Shown here: in pieces, positions 34,384-42,755 of the stretch
Layout of the letters: each line of letters starts with the position of its first letter
Position numbering within the stretch: position 1 is the stretch's first letter
Origin: Streptomyces cacaoi
GTDB taxonomy: Bacteria > Actinomycetota > Actinomycetes > Streptomycetales > Streptomycetaceae
Length of the DNA stretch: 64,000 nucleotides
Direction of reading: 5' to 3'
Assembly (NCBI RefSeq): GCF_006539165.1
Contig: NZ_BJMM01000033.1
Coordinates: 1-64,000, forward strand
Notes under the pieces: model-generated
Told to the model about the DNA's origin: nothing
Database searches by the model: none
Seen by the model: only the letters and a program-made list of their open reading frames with translations
Program-made: the position numbers and the translations under genes

Positions 34384-35468
34384 GTACCCGCCCGGCCCGC
34401 ACCTCCCGGACGCCCGCCGACGCTCCCCTGCTGGAGCTGGGCCGCGGCCATCTGCGCAGCCGGGGCGGCGCGCTGTCGCTGCGCTTCGAGCGGCGTGCGC
34501 TGCTGGCCGCGCTCGTCCTGGCCCTGGCGGGCGGCTGCGCCGCGGTGGCCGCGATCGGCTCCGGCGAACTGTCCCTGTCTCCGCTGGAGGTGGTGCGCAC
34601 CCTGGCCGGCAGCGGCCCGCCCGGCGCCGACTTCGTCGTCATGGACCTGCGGCTGCCGCGCGCCCTGGACGCGCTGCTCGTCGGCTTCGGCATGGGCGTG
34701 GCGGGGGCCGTCTTCCAATCGCTGTCCCGCAACCCGCTGGGCAGCCCCGACATCATCGGCTTCGGCAACGGCGCCTCGGCGGGGGCGCTGGTCGCGCTGA
34801 TCCTCCTGGACACCGGTCCGGTGCAGACCGCGGCGGGCGCCGTCGGCGGCGGCTTCTGCACGGCCCTCGTCGTCTATCTGCTGGCGCGGCGCGGCGGCGC
34901 ACACGGCTACCGGCTCGTCCTCATCGGCATCGGCGCCTCGGCCGTGCTCGGCTCCTGCACGAGCTTCCTGTTCGTCCGGGCCGACCTGGGCAAGGCCGCG
35001 CAGGCGGCCACCTGGATGGTCGGCAGCCTCGGCGGACGCGGCTGGAGCGACGCGGCCGTCGCCGCCGTCGGCCTGCTCGCGCTGCTGCCGGCCGTGCTGG
35101 CCTGCGCCCGCCGGCTGGCCCTGCTGGAGATGGGCGACGACGCCGCCGCCGCGCTCGGCGTCTCCCCCGAGCGCACCCGCATCGCCCTGCTGGCCGCCGG
35201 CACGGGCCTGACGGCGATGTCCGTCGCCGCCGCCGGCCCCATTCCCTTCGTCGCCCTGGCGGCGCCCCAACTCGCCCGCCGCGTCACCCGCTCCACCGGG
35301 CCGAACCTCCTCCCGGCCGGCTGGATGGGCGCCCTCCTCGTCGCGGCCTGCGACTGGACGGCCCAGCGCCTCCCCGGCATCGTCCCGGTGGGCGTCGTCA
35401 CCGGCGTCACCGGCGGCCTGTATCTGGCCTGGCTGCTGTGGCGACAGCGGCGGGACGGGCGGCTGTAG
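34380..35468 (+). CDS. fepG: Ferric-siderophore ABC transporter permease (FepG-like)
   Basis: The 362-residue partner permease of FepD, also of the FecCD family. It has MDLRLPRALDALLVGFGMGVAG, SLSRNPLGSPDIIGFGNGAS and a GPIPFVALAAPQLAR segment for ATPase contact. It overlaps fepD by 4 bp. In this family the two permeases form a heterodimer served by FepB and an ATPase. No fepC-type ATPase gene follows; instead the unit ends at a small hairpin. The ATPase must be supplied from elsewhere in the genome. Confidence 0.9.
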   Translation: MSTRPARTSRTPADAPLLELGRGHLRSRGGALSLRFERRALLAALVLALAGGCAAVAAIGSGELSLSPLEVVRTLAGSGPPGADFVVMDLRLPRALDALLVGFGMGVAGAVFQSLSRNPLGSPDIIGFGNGASAGALVALILLDTGPVQTAAGAVGGGFCTALVVYLLARRGGAHGYRLVLIGIGASAVLGSCTSFLFVRADLGKAAQAATWMVGSLGGRGWSDAAVAAVGLLALLPAVLACARRLALLEMGDDAAAALGVSPERTRIALLAAGTGLTAMSVAAAGPIPFVALAAPQLARRVTRSTGPNLLPAGWMGALLVAACDWTAQRLPGIVPVGVVTGVTGGLYLAWLLWRQRRDGRL

Positions 35469-35486
35469 CGGCACGGGCACGTGCCG
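35469..35486 (+). terminator. Short hairpin directly after fepG
   Basis: A 7-bp stem (35469-35475 with 35480-35486) with a 4-nt loop starts right at the fepG stop codon. It may mark the 3' end of the exporter-rml-permease transcript. It is short, and no T-run follows. Confidence 0.35.
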
Positions 35487-35699
35487 GTGACCACCGCCGG
35501 CTGCTCCTGCTCGGGGCCGCCACAGTCGACGGCACGGAGCTGACCGTGGCCCGGACGGCACCGGCCACGGCCAACGGCCTGCCCCTGCACGGGCGTTCGT
35601 CGTACGCCCCGGTGCACGGCAGCCGCCACCGGAACATCGCTCGCCCCGCCCGGACGGCGTACCGTTGTCGAGTGTCAGCGTCGGGACGAGGAGGCCGGC

Positions 35700-36929
35700 A
35701 TGCCTGAGCAGACCGACATGAACGTGGGCGAGCGCATCCGTCTCCTCCGGGAGGCGCGGGGCATGAGCCGTCCGGTGCTCGCCGGGTTGTGCGGGCGCGG
35801 CCCCGACTGGCTCAAGAAGATCGAGAACGGCGAACGGCCGCTGAACTCGTACACCCTCCTCCTGCGCCTGGCCGCCGCCCTCCGGGTACCCGACCTGTCC
35901 TCGCTCACCGGAGCCGACGCGGTGGACCAGCCCGTCCCGCTGGGGCGCCTGAACCACCCGGCCATGCCCGAGATCTGGGCGGCGGTGATGGACCGCAGGC
36001 TCACCCCGGAAGCTGCGGACGCGGCGCCGGACGTCGACGTCCTCCGGGGCAGGGTCGATCAGACCTGGAGGCTGTGGCACACCTCCGGGCGCAACCGGAC
36101 CGAGGTCGGCGCCCTGCTGCCCGACCTCATCCGGCAGGCCGAGACCGCCTCCCGTACCTGCGACGGCGCGGAGCGCCGCGCCGCCCTGGTCGCGCTCTCC
36201 GCCACCTATCGCCTCACCGGGCAGGCCACGGCCTATGTGGCACCGGCCGAACTCGCCTGGGTGGTGGCCGATCGTGCGCTCACGGCGGCGCAGCAGGCGG
36301 ACGATCCGGCGGCCGTCGCGGCAGCGGCGTGGAACATGGGCAACATCCTGCGCGAGACCTCGTATCCGGAAGAGGCCCTGCGCACGGTCACCGAGGCGGC
36401 GGACCTGCTGCGCCCCCATCTGGAGGCGGGCCCCGAGCACTGGCGGGGCGTCTACGGTGCGCTCCAGCTGCACGCGGCGGTGACGTGCGCGCGCGAGGGG
36501 CGCGAGGGCGACGCGTGGCGCTTCTGGGACGCGGGCGACCAGGTCGCGAAGTCCCTGCCGTCCGGCTACGTCCATCCCAGCACCGTCTTCGGCCGCGCCA
36601 ACGTCGACTTCCACGCCGTCTCCGTGGCCACGGACCTGCGCAGCTCCGGCAAGGCCCTGTCCCTGGCGGACGACCTCGACCCCGACACGATGCCCTCCAC
36701 CGAGCGCCGGTCCCGACTGTGGGTCGAGGTCGCCCGCGGCCACCTCCAGCGCGGCGACGCGACAGCAGCCCTGCACGTGATGCAGCGCGCCCACCGCATC
36801 GGCGCGGAAACGGTGGCCTACACCCCCTCGGCCCGCACGGCCACAGCCGAACTCTGGCGCAGAGCACCCCGCGCCCTCCGCACGGAAGCCGGGGAACTGG
36901 CGACGGCGGTGGGAGTGGGCGGGGCCTGA
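35700..36929 (+). CDS. XRE-family transcriptional regulator
   Basis: A 409-residue protein. It has an N-terminal helix-turn-helix of the Cro/C1 type (about 8-65, GERIRLLREARGMSRPVLAG), followed by a long helical region with TPR-like repeats typical of the large Streptomyces XRE regulators. A GAGGAGG ribosome site precedes the ATG. It sits between the two halves of the siderophore locus on the same strand as fepG, 231 bp further on. Nothing shows that it controls them. The 231 bp before it hold no gene I can support. Confidence 0.85.
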   Translation: MPEQTDMNVGERIRLLREARGMSRPVLAGLCGRGPDWLKKIENGERPLNSYTLLLRLAAALRVPDLSSLTGADAVDQPVPLGRLNHPAMPEIWAAVMDRRLTPEAADAAPDVDVLRGRVDQTWRLWHTSGRNRTEVGALLPDLIRQAETASRTCDGAERRAALVALSATYRLTGQATAYVAPAELAWVVADRALTAAQQADDPAAVAAAAWNMGNILRETSYPEEALRTVTEAADLLRPHLEAGPEHWRGVYGALQLHAAVTCAREGREGDAWRFWDAGDQVAKSLPSGYVHPSTVFGRANVDFHAVSVATDLRSSGKALSLADDLDPDTMPSTERRSRLWVEVARGHLQRGDATAALHVMQRAHRIGAETVAYTPSARTATAELWRRAPRALRTEAGELATAVGVGGA

Positions 36930-37025
36930 GACGGGGACGGCCCGGGGCAGGGGGACATCCTGTCCCACCTCGCTCCTTCCGAAGCTCCTAGGTTCACGGC
37001 CCTGGCGAGCCGAAGGAGTGCAGAC

Positions 37026-37343
37026 ATGGGACAGGCATCCCACAGCGAAGGACGCGAAGGCCCGGCCACCACGCCCCCGAGGTACCCCCTGGGTGCCCAT
37101 CTGGTGGACGAGGGGACCGCCGTCCTCGGCGAAACACCGTGGACGGGGCGGCTGGTGCACGTCTTCGAGGACGGGAGCGGCTCGCGGCTGCTGTCGCCCA
37201 CCGGCTTCGTGTGGACCGCGGCCGACCACCGTCTGCGGCCGGCCACGGCGGACGAACGCGCCGCCTACGAGGCCGCGTCGGCACGCACGGACCGTCAGCG
37301 GGACGCGCTCGCCGCGCGGATCGCGGGGCTCGGGGAGCGGTGA
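37026..37343 (+). CDS. Small protein of unknown function
   Basis: I do not recognise this 105-residue protein. It is soluble and slightly acidic, with no signal or membrane segment. Its core (about 20-75, YPLGAHLVDEGTAVLGE) looks like a small beta-rich domain, followed by a charged C-terminal helix. The start follows AAGGAG closely. It shares a TGATG junction with the next small gene, and both follow the XRE regulator, a pattern seen often in Streptomyces genomes. It is too different from MbtH-like proteins to be the missing NRPS helper. Confidence 0.6.
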   Translation: MGQASHSEGREGPATTPPRYPLGAHLVDEGTAVLGETPWTGRLVHVFEDGSGSRLLSPTGFVWTAADHRLRPATADERAAYEAASARTDRQRDALAARIAGLGER

Positions 37344-37591
37344 TGGACGGCAGCATGTCCGGGGACGGCGCAGCGGAGGGGCCGCCCGTCGGGTACGGCT
37401 GGTGCGTCGACTGCGAGCGGTACGTCGGTGACGCCATGGCCGTCGCCTACGCGCAGGGGAACTCCGGGCCGGGCAAGGTGCTGGAGGCGTGTGAGGCGCA
37501 TGCGCGGGTGTATGCGGCGCTGTGGTTCGCCCCGCAGTGGCTCAAGGACGACATCGCCGCGCTGGACGCCCGGGCCGGGCGGCGGCCGTGA
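37343..37591 (+). CDS. Small cysteine-containing protein, possible zinc-binding
   Basis: An 82-residue protein I cannot name. It contains WCVDC (C-x2-C) and, about 30 residues later, ACEAHA (C-x2-H), together a possible C2CH zinc site. The rest is helical. The ATG overlaps the stop of the preceding small gene by one base, so the two are translationally coupled. It ends 30 bp before the stop of the convergent entF gene. Confidence 0.6.
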   Translation: MDGSMSGDGAAEGPPVGYGWCVDCERYVGDAMAVAYAQGNSGPGKVLEACEAHARVYAALWFAPQWLKDDIAALDARAGRRP

Positions 37592-37621
37592 GCACGCCGC
37601 CGCGGTCCGCCCGAACCCCCG

Positions 37622-40600
37622 TCATTCCTCGGCCAGTTGGGCGCGCAGCACGCGGGCCACCTCCTGGAGGCGTTCGGGGCGGGTGAGTTCGTGGTGGAGG
37701 CAGGGGATGTCGTGGTTGCGGATGTCGCCGGTGACGTAGGGGCGCCAGGCGGTGCGGTCCAGCCAGTGTTCGGCGCGTGGGGCCGTGGCCGTGAAGAAGA
37801 CGAGGTCGCCGTCGAACCGGCGGTGCTCGTGGGCGCGCATCAGCCGGGCGTTGTTGACGACGACCCGGGTGACGGCGGTGAGCGTCTCCTCGGACAGGCT
37901 CGCCAGCGCGCTGCCCTCCTCGCCGAGGCGGCGCAGCACCTGCGCCCGCTCCAGCGTGCCGTCCTCGGCCGATTCGAAGCCGGCCATCCGCAGCAGGGCC
38001 CGGAGCGCGTCGGCCTCGTCGGGGACGGCCATGTCCCGCCACTGGTCGGAGGGGTAGGCGTCCATCAGCGCGAGCAGTTCGACCTCCTCACCCGCTTCCT
38101 GGAGCTGGACGGCCACGGTGTGGGCGAGGACCCCGCCGACGGACCAGCCCAACAGCCGGTAGGGGCCGCGTGGTTGGGCCTTGCGCAGCTGTTCCGCGTA
38201 GTCGGCCGCCATCTGCTCCATGGTGCCGGGGAGTTCCTCCTCGCCGGGGCGGGCGAGGCCGCGTGCCTGGAGGCCGATGACCGGCTGCCGGGTGCCGAGC
38301 GGTGCCAGCAGACCCGAGTAGCACCAGCTGAGGCCGCCCGCCGGGTGGACGGCGAACAGGGGGCGCGCGGTGCCGCCCGCGCGCAGCGGCAGGAGCACGT
38401 CGAGGGCCCCGGCGTCCCCGCTGCCGTGCGCGCCGTCGGCCGACAGTGCGGCGAGCGCGGCCGGGCTGGGGGCGCGGAAGAGCGCGCCGACGGAGGTCTC
38501 CGTGCCGAGGTCGGCGCGGAGACGGGAGACGAGCCGCACGGCCAGCAGCGAGGTGCCGCCCAGGTCGAAGAAGCCGTCGTCGACGCCGACCCGGGGGACG
38601 CCGAGCACCTCGGCGAAGATCCGGGTGAGCGCTTCCTCGCGGAGCGTGCGCGGGGCCCGTCCGCCGCCGGTGCCGGCCGGCTCGTCGGGCGCCGGGAGGG
38701 CCTTGCGGTCGAGCTTTCCGTTGGCGGTCAGGGGGAAGTCGTCGAGCACGACGAGGGCGTTGGGCACCAGGTGCGCGGGGAGGCGGGCGGCCAGCCGGGA
38801 GCGGAGGGCGGCGGTGTCGACGGTGGCGGGTGCGGGAGAGTCCGCCGCGGTCGCCTCCTCGGTGCCCCGGGCGGGGGCGCGGCGCTCCTGTGCCGGGACG
38901 ACGTAGCCGACGAGCCGCTGGTCGCCCGGGCGGTCCTCGCGGACCAGGACGCAGGAGGCGGCGATCTCCGGTTCGGCGTTCAGGGCCGCCTCGGTCTCGC
39001 CGGGCTCGATGCGCAGGCCCCGGAGCTTCACCTGGTGGTCGGTGCGGCCCAGGTACTCGACGGAGCCGTCCGGCAGCCAGCGCGCCACATCGCCGGTGCG
39101 GTACATGCGTCCGTCCCCGGGCGGTGCGCAGGGCGGGTCGTCCCCGGGCTGCGGGACGTCCCAGCCGGCGGGGCGCGGGCGGCCCGTCCCCGGGAAGCCG
39201 GTCGTCGCCGGGGCGCCGGTCGTCCCCGGGGAGCCCGTCGTTCCCGGGGCGCCCGCCGTCTCCCGGGCCGGGACCCGGGCGGGGACGCGGGCGGTGAACG
39301 GGTCGGTGACGAAGCGTTCGGCGGTGAGGGCGGGGCGGCCGAGGTAGCCGGTGGCGAGCTGGGCGCCCGCCAGGTACAGCTCACCGGCGACGCCGGGCGG
39401 GCACGGCTGTCCTGCCCGGTCGAGGATGTACAGCCGGGTGTTCCACACGGGGCGGCCGATGGGGACGGGCCCGTCCGCTCCGGGTTCGCAGGTGTGGTGG
39501 GTGACGTCGACGGCGGCCTCGGTCGGCCCGTACAGGTTGTGCAGGGGGACGCCGGGCAGCACCTGGTGGAAGTGGTCGGCGGTCTCCCGGGCGAGGGCTT
39601 CGCCGGAGCAGAAGACCCGGCGCAGCGCGCCCTCGGCCGCGGCTTCGGCGGCGCCGGGTTCGGCGAGGAACGCCCGGAGCATCGACGGGACGAAGTGCAC
39701 GGTGGTGATGCGCTGTTCGCGCAGCGTGCGGGCGAGGGCGGCCGGATCGCGGTGTGCGCCGGGCGCGGCCAGATGGAGGGCGGCGCCCTCGCGCAGCGGC
39801 CAGAAGAACTCCCAGACGGAGACGTCGAATCCGGCGGGCGTCTTCTGGAGCACCCGGTCGCCGGGGCCGAGCCCGTACTCGGCCTGCATCCAGCGCAGCC
39901 GGTTGTCGATCGCGGAGTGCGGGACGATCACGCCCTTGGGGCGGCCGGTGGAGCCGGAGGTGTAGATGACGTAGGCCGGGTCGCGCGGGGTGAGCGGGCG
40001 GCTGGGCGCGGTGGGCAGGTGCTCGGAGACGTCCAGCTCGTCGAGGGTGAGGACGGGCGTACGGCAGGCGGGCAGCAGCGGCCGGGTCGCGCTGTCGGTG
40101 AGGACGCAGCGCGGTGCGGCGTCCTCCAGCATGTCGCGCAGCCGCTCGCGCGGGTGCTCGGGGTCGAGCGGCAGATAGGCGCCGCCGGCCTTGAGCACGG
40201 CGAGCAGCGCGACGACGAGGTGCGCCGAGCGGGGCAGGGCGACGGCGGCGAGCGCGCCGGGGCGCAGCCCGTGCAGCACGAGTTCCCGGGCCAACCGGTT
40301 GGCACGGGTGTCGAGTTCGGCGTAGCTGAGGGTCCGGCCGTCGGCGACCAGGGCCGTGGCGTGCGGGGTGCGGGCGGCCTGCGCCTCGACGGGTCCGATG
40401 AGGGTGGTGGGCGGCAGGTCGACCCGGGTGTCGTTGAACTCCCGCAGGACGCGGTCGAGTTCGGCGTCGGTGGCGACGGCGTGCCGGTCGAGCGGCGTGT
40501 GCGGGTCGGCCTCGGTGAGGCGTGCGACGAGCTGGAGGAAGCGCTCCTGCCGGGCGGCGAGGCCGGGTTCGTCGTGCAGGGCGGGGTTGGCGTCGTGGTC

Positions 40601-41860
40601 GAGGTGCAGCCCGGTGCCGTCGCCCCGGTCGTGGATGTTGACGGTGAGGTGTTCGACGGGCCCGGCGGACAGGTTGCGGGGCGTGGCGCGGCAGCCGGTG
40701 AAGTCGAGGGCGTAGTCGAACGGCATGGTGTTGACCAGGGTGCCGGTCAGCGCCCGCCCGGCGGCGGTGGCGCCGGTGTCGCGGCGGATGTCCTCGTAGC
40801 GGTAGCGCTGGTGGCGGCGCAGCTCGCGCAGGCCGAGGACGACCTGGCGGACGAGCTGCGCGAACGTGGCGCCGGCCGGGAGGCGCAGCCGCAGCGGGAG
40901 GACGTTCATGGCCATGCCGGGGACGCGCAGGGCGGCCGTTCCGCTGCGGCACATCATGGGCACACCCAGCACGACCTCCTCGCTGCGCGTCTGCCGTGAC
41001 TCGCTCAACGCCTGCACGGCGAGGAGGAGTTCGGGCCAGGTGGCGCGCAGCTCGGCGGCGCGTGCCTTGAGCCGGGCGGTCGCCTCGGACGGCAGGTGCG
41101 CCGAGCGGCGGTGGAAGGTGCGGGAGGGCTGCACGTCGGGTCCGGCGGCGGCCTCGTCGAGCCCGGACAGCCGCCTGCTCCAGTGGTCGCGGTCGGCGGT
41201 GAAGGCGTCCGAGGCCCGGTAGGCGGCGTCCTCGGCGAGCAGCTCGGCGAGGGGACGCAGCGGGCTGGGCCCGGGGGCGCGGCCGGCCAGCAGCGCCCGG
41301 TAGGTCTCGGCGACGCGGCGGGCGACGAGGGAGTAGCCGTAGCCGTCCAGCACGGCGTGGTGGACGCGTTGGTACCACAGCCACCGCCGCTCGCCGACGC
41401 GGTGGAGGGCGGCGCGGAACGGCGGGCCCGCGGCGAGGTCGCAGCGGGTGCCGAGGTCGGCACGCATCCGCGCCTCGGCGGCGGCCTCGGGGTCGTCCTC
41501 GCCGCGCAGGTCGGTCTCGTCGTAGGGGAATCCGGCCGCCGGGTCGGGGACGGCGGGCACGGGGACGGGGAACTGCCGCGGCCCCCGCAGCCGCGAGCCC
41601 GAAGGCTCCGGGCTGTGCGGCTCGGCGCCGCCCGTGATGCGTACCCACAGGGGCTCGCACTCGGTGAGTGTCCGGTGCAGCGCGGTGCGGAAGACGGCGG
41701 GGTCCAGCGGGCCGTCCAGTGCGACGCATTCGGCGGTGTTGAGGGCGGGGCTGCCCTCGTCGAGGGTGTGTGCGAGCCACATGCCGGTCTGCGCCGCGGT
41801 GAGCGGGAGCCCCGGGCCCTCGTCGGCCGGGACGGTCTCCGGCGCGGGGTCGGCGGTCAT
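37622..41860 (-). CDS. entF: Enterobactin synthetase component F-type NRPS (C-A-T-TE)
   Basis: A 1412-residue NRPS. The condensation domain (about 15-440) has HHAVLDG at 167-173. The adenylation domain (about 470-1030) has YTSGSTGRPKG from 633. The carrier serine is S1104 (GGTSLLAV) and the thioesterase serine S1240 (GWSVGG). Reading the binding pocket by the usual alignment (DVSVW, VHF, FCS, LYG, AVD) gives D-V-W-H-F-S-L-V-D, the EntF serine code. This domain set couples dihydroxybenzoate to serine and cyclises three units to a trilactone. An Ala/Pro/Gly-Thr repeat (about residues 855-900) is inserted late in the adenylation domain. The start overlaps entB in an ATGA. No MbtH-like gene is visible in the window. 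Confidence 0.93.
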   Translation of the reverse strand: MTADPAPETVPADEGPGLPLTAAQTGMWLAHTLDEGSPALNTAECVALDGPLDPAVFRTALHRTLTECEPLWVRITGGAEPHSPEPSGSRLRGPRQFPVPVPAVPDPAAGFPYDETDLRGEDDPEAAAEARMRADLGTRCDLAAGPPFRAALHRVGERRWLWYQRVHHAVLDGYGYSLVARRVAETYRALLAGRAPGPSPLRPLAELLAEDAAYRASDAFTADRDHWSRRLSGLDEAAAGPDVQPSRTFHRRSAHLPSEATARLKARAAELRATWPELLLAVQALSESRQTRSEEVVLGVPMMCRSGTAALRVPGMAMNVLPLRLRLPAGATFAQLVRQVVLGLRELRRHQRYRYEDIRRDTGATAAGRALTGTLVNTMPFDYALDFTGCRATPRNLSAGPVEHLTVNIHDRGDGTGLHLDHDANPALHDEPGLAARQERFLQLVARLTEADPHTPLDRHAVATDAELDRVLREFNDTRVDLPPTTLIGPVEAQAARTPHATALVADGRTLSYAELDTRANRLARELVLHGLRPGALAAVALPRSAHLVVALLAVLKAGGAYLPLDPEHPRERLRDMLEDAAPRCVLTDSATRPLLPACRTPVLTLDELDVSEHLPTAPSRPLTPRDPAYVIYTSGSTGRPKGVIVPHSAIDNRLRWMQAEYGLGPGDRVLQKTPAGFDVSVWEFFWPLREGAALHLAAPGAHRDPAALARTLREQRITTVHFVPSMLRAFLAEPGAAEAAAEGALRRVFCSGEALARETADHFHQVLPGVPLHNLYGPTEAAVDVTHHTCEPGADGPVPIGRPVWNTRLYILDRAGQPCPPGVAGELYLAGAQLATGYLGRPALTAERFVTDPFTARVPARVPARETAGAPGTTGSPGTTGAPATTGFPGTGRPRPAGWDVPQPGDDPPCAPPGDGRMYRTGDVARWLPDGSVEYLGRTDHQVKLRGLRIEPGETEAALNAEPEIAASCVLVREDRPGDQRLVGYVVPAQERRAPARGTEEATAADSPAPATVDTAALRSRLAARLPAHLVPNALVVLDDFPLTANGKLDRKALPAPDEPAGTGGGRAPRTLREEALTRIFAEVLGVPRVGVDDGFFDLGGTSLLAVRLVSRLRADLGTETSVGALFRAPSPAALAALSADGAHGSGDAGALDVLLPLRAGGTARPLFAVHPAGGLSWCYSGLLAPLGTRQPVIGLQARGLARPGEEELPGTMEQMAADYAEQLRKAQPRGPYRLLGWSVGGVLAHTVAVQLQEAGEEVELLALMDAYPSDQWRDMAVPDEADALRALLRMAGFESAEDGTLERAQVLRRLGEEGSALASLSEETLTAVTRVVVNNARLMRAHEHRRFDGDLVFFTATAPRAEHWLDRTAWRPYVTGDIRNHDIPCLHHELTRPERLQEVARVLRAQLAEE

Positions 41861-42741
41861 GCGCGCCCCTCCAGCAGCTGCCACCAGGCGGAGATGCCGG
41901 GTCTCTCGGCGAGTTCGACGAAGGAGATGTCGATACCGTGTGCGGTGCGCCACCGTTCGACGAGGGCCATCAGCCGGACGGAGTCGAGGCCGGCATCGGC
42001 GAGGTTGTCGTCGTCGGCGATGTCGGCCGGGTCCTCACCGAGGACGTCGGCGACGTCGGCGCGCACCCGGTCGAGAGTCAAAGGCGTTGCGGCCTCGTCG
42101 GGTGCCGCGCCGAGGGCCACGAGTTCGTCGGTGGTGAGGACGCGGGCGGCGCGGCCCGCGCACCACGCGAGCGCCTGCCGGTGTTCGCGCGGCCCGAAGT
42201 CGGCGACGGCGTCGGCGACGACGAACGCGCGGATGTCGCGCATCCAGGCGTCGCAGGCGGTGGCCTGCACCCCGATGTGCGCGTACACCCCGGTGATCAC
42301 CAGCTGGTCGCGGCCCTGGGCCGCCATCCGTTCCGCCAGGTCGGTGCGGACGAACGCGCTGTACTTCCACTTGGTGAGCACCACGTCGTCCGGGCCGGGT
42401 GCGACCTCGTCGGCGACGGCGGCGGCCCGCGGGTCGCCGCCGGGCAGCCCGGGCCCCCAGAAGTCCTGCTGGAGCCCGCGCTGCGCCGGGGTCTGGCCGC
42501 CGGGCTGGGCCGAGTAGAGCACGGGCACCGAGAGCCGGGCGCAGACCTCCTTCAACCGGGCGACGTTGTGCAGGAGTTCGCGGCGCGGCGAGGCGCCGTC
42601 GGGGAACGGGTCGAGGAAGTGGTTCTGGAGGTCGTGCACGAGGAGGACGGCCCGCCCGGGGTCCACCTGCCAGGTGACGCGGTCGGCGGGGAGGTCGGCC
42701 GCCGTCGGCATCGGATAGGGCTGAATCGTGGGGAGTGCCAT
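41857..42741 (-). CDS. entB: Isochorismatase / aryl carrier protein (EntB/DhbB)
   Basis: A bifunctional 294-residue protein. The N-terminal isochorismatase domain has LLVHDLQNHFLDPF, with the catalytic Asp, and TGVYAHIGVQATACDAW. The C-terminal aryl carrier domain has the phosphopantetheine serine S254 in AGLDSVRLMAL. It converts isochorismate to 2,3-dihydro-2,3-dihydroxybenzoate and then carries the activated aromatic acid for EntF. The start MALPTIQPYP is the family's normal N-terminus; the longer frame upstream is a shadow of entE. It overlaps entF by 4 bp and lies 14 bp after entE. Confidence 0.94.
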   Translation of the reverse strand: MALPTIQPYPMPTAADLPADRVTWQVDPGRAVLLVHDLQNHFLDPFPDGASPRRELLHNVARLKEVCARLSVPVLYSAQPGGQTPAQRGLQQDFWGPGLPGGDPRAAAVADEVAPGPDDVVLTKWKYSAFVRTDLAERMAAQGRDQLVITGVYAHIGVQATACDAWMRDIRAFVVADAVADFGPREHRQALAWCAGRAARVLTTDELVALGAAPDEAATPLTLDRVRADVADVLGEDPADIADDDNLADAGLDSVRLMALVERWRTAHGIDISFVELAERPGISAWWQLLEGRA

Positions 42742-42755
42742 GGACGCAGGGCCTT

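Noticed and set aside
36961..37025. CTAGGTTCACGG near 36988 as a further iron box
   Set aside because: Only the left half resembles the consensus; there is no inverted right half.
37026..37343. Small protein as an MbtH-like partner of EntF
   Set aside because: It lacks the MbtH tryptophans and the NxExQxSLWP-type core.
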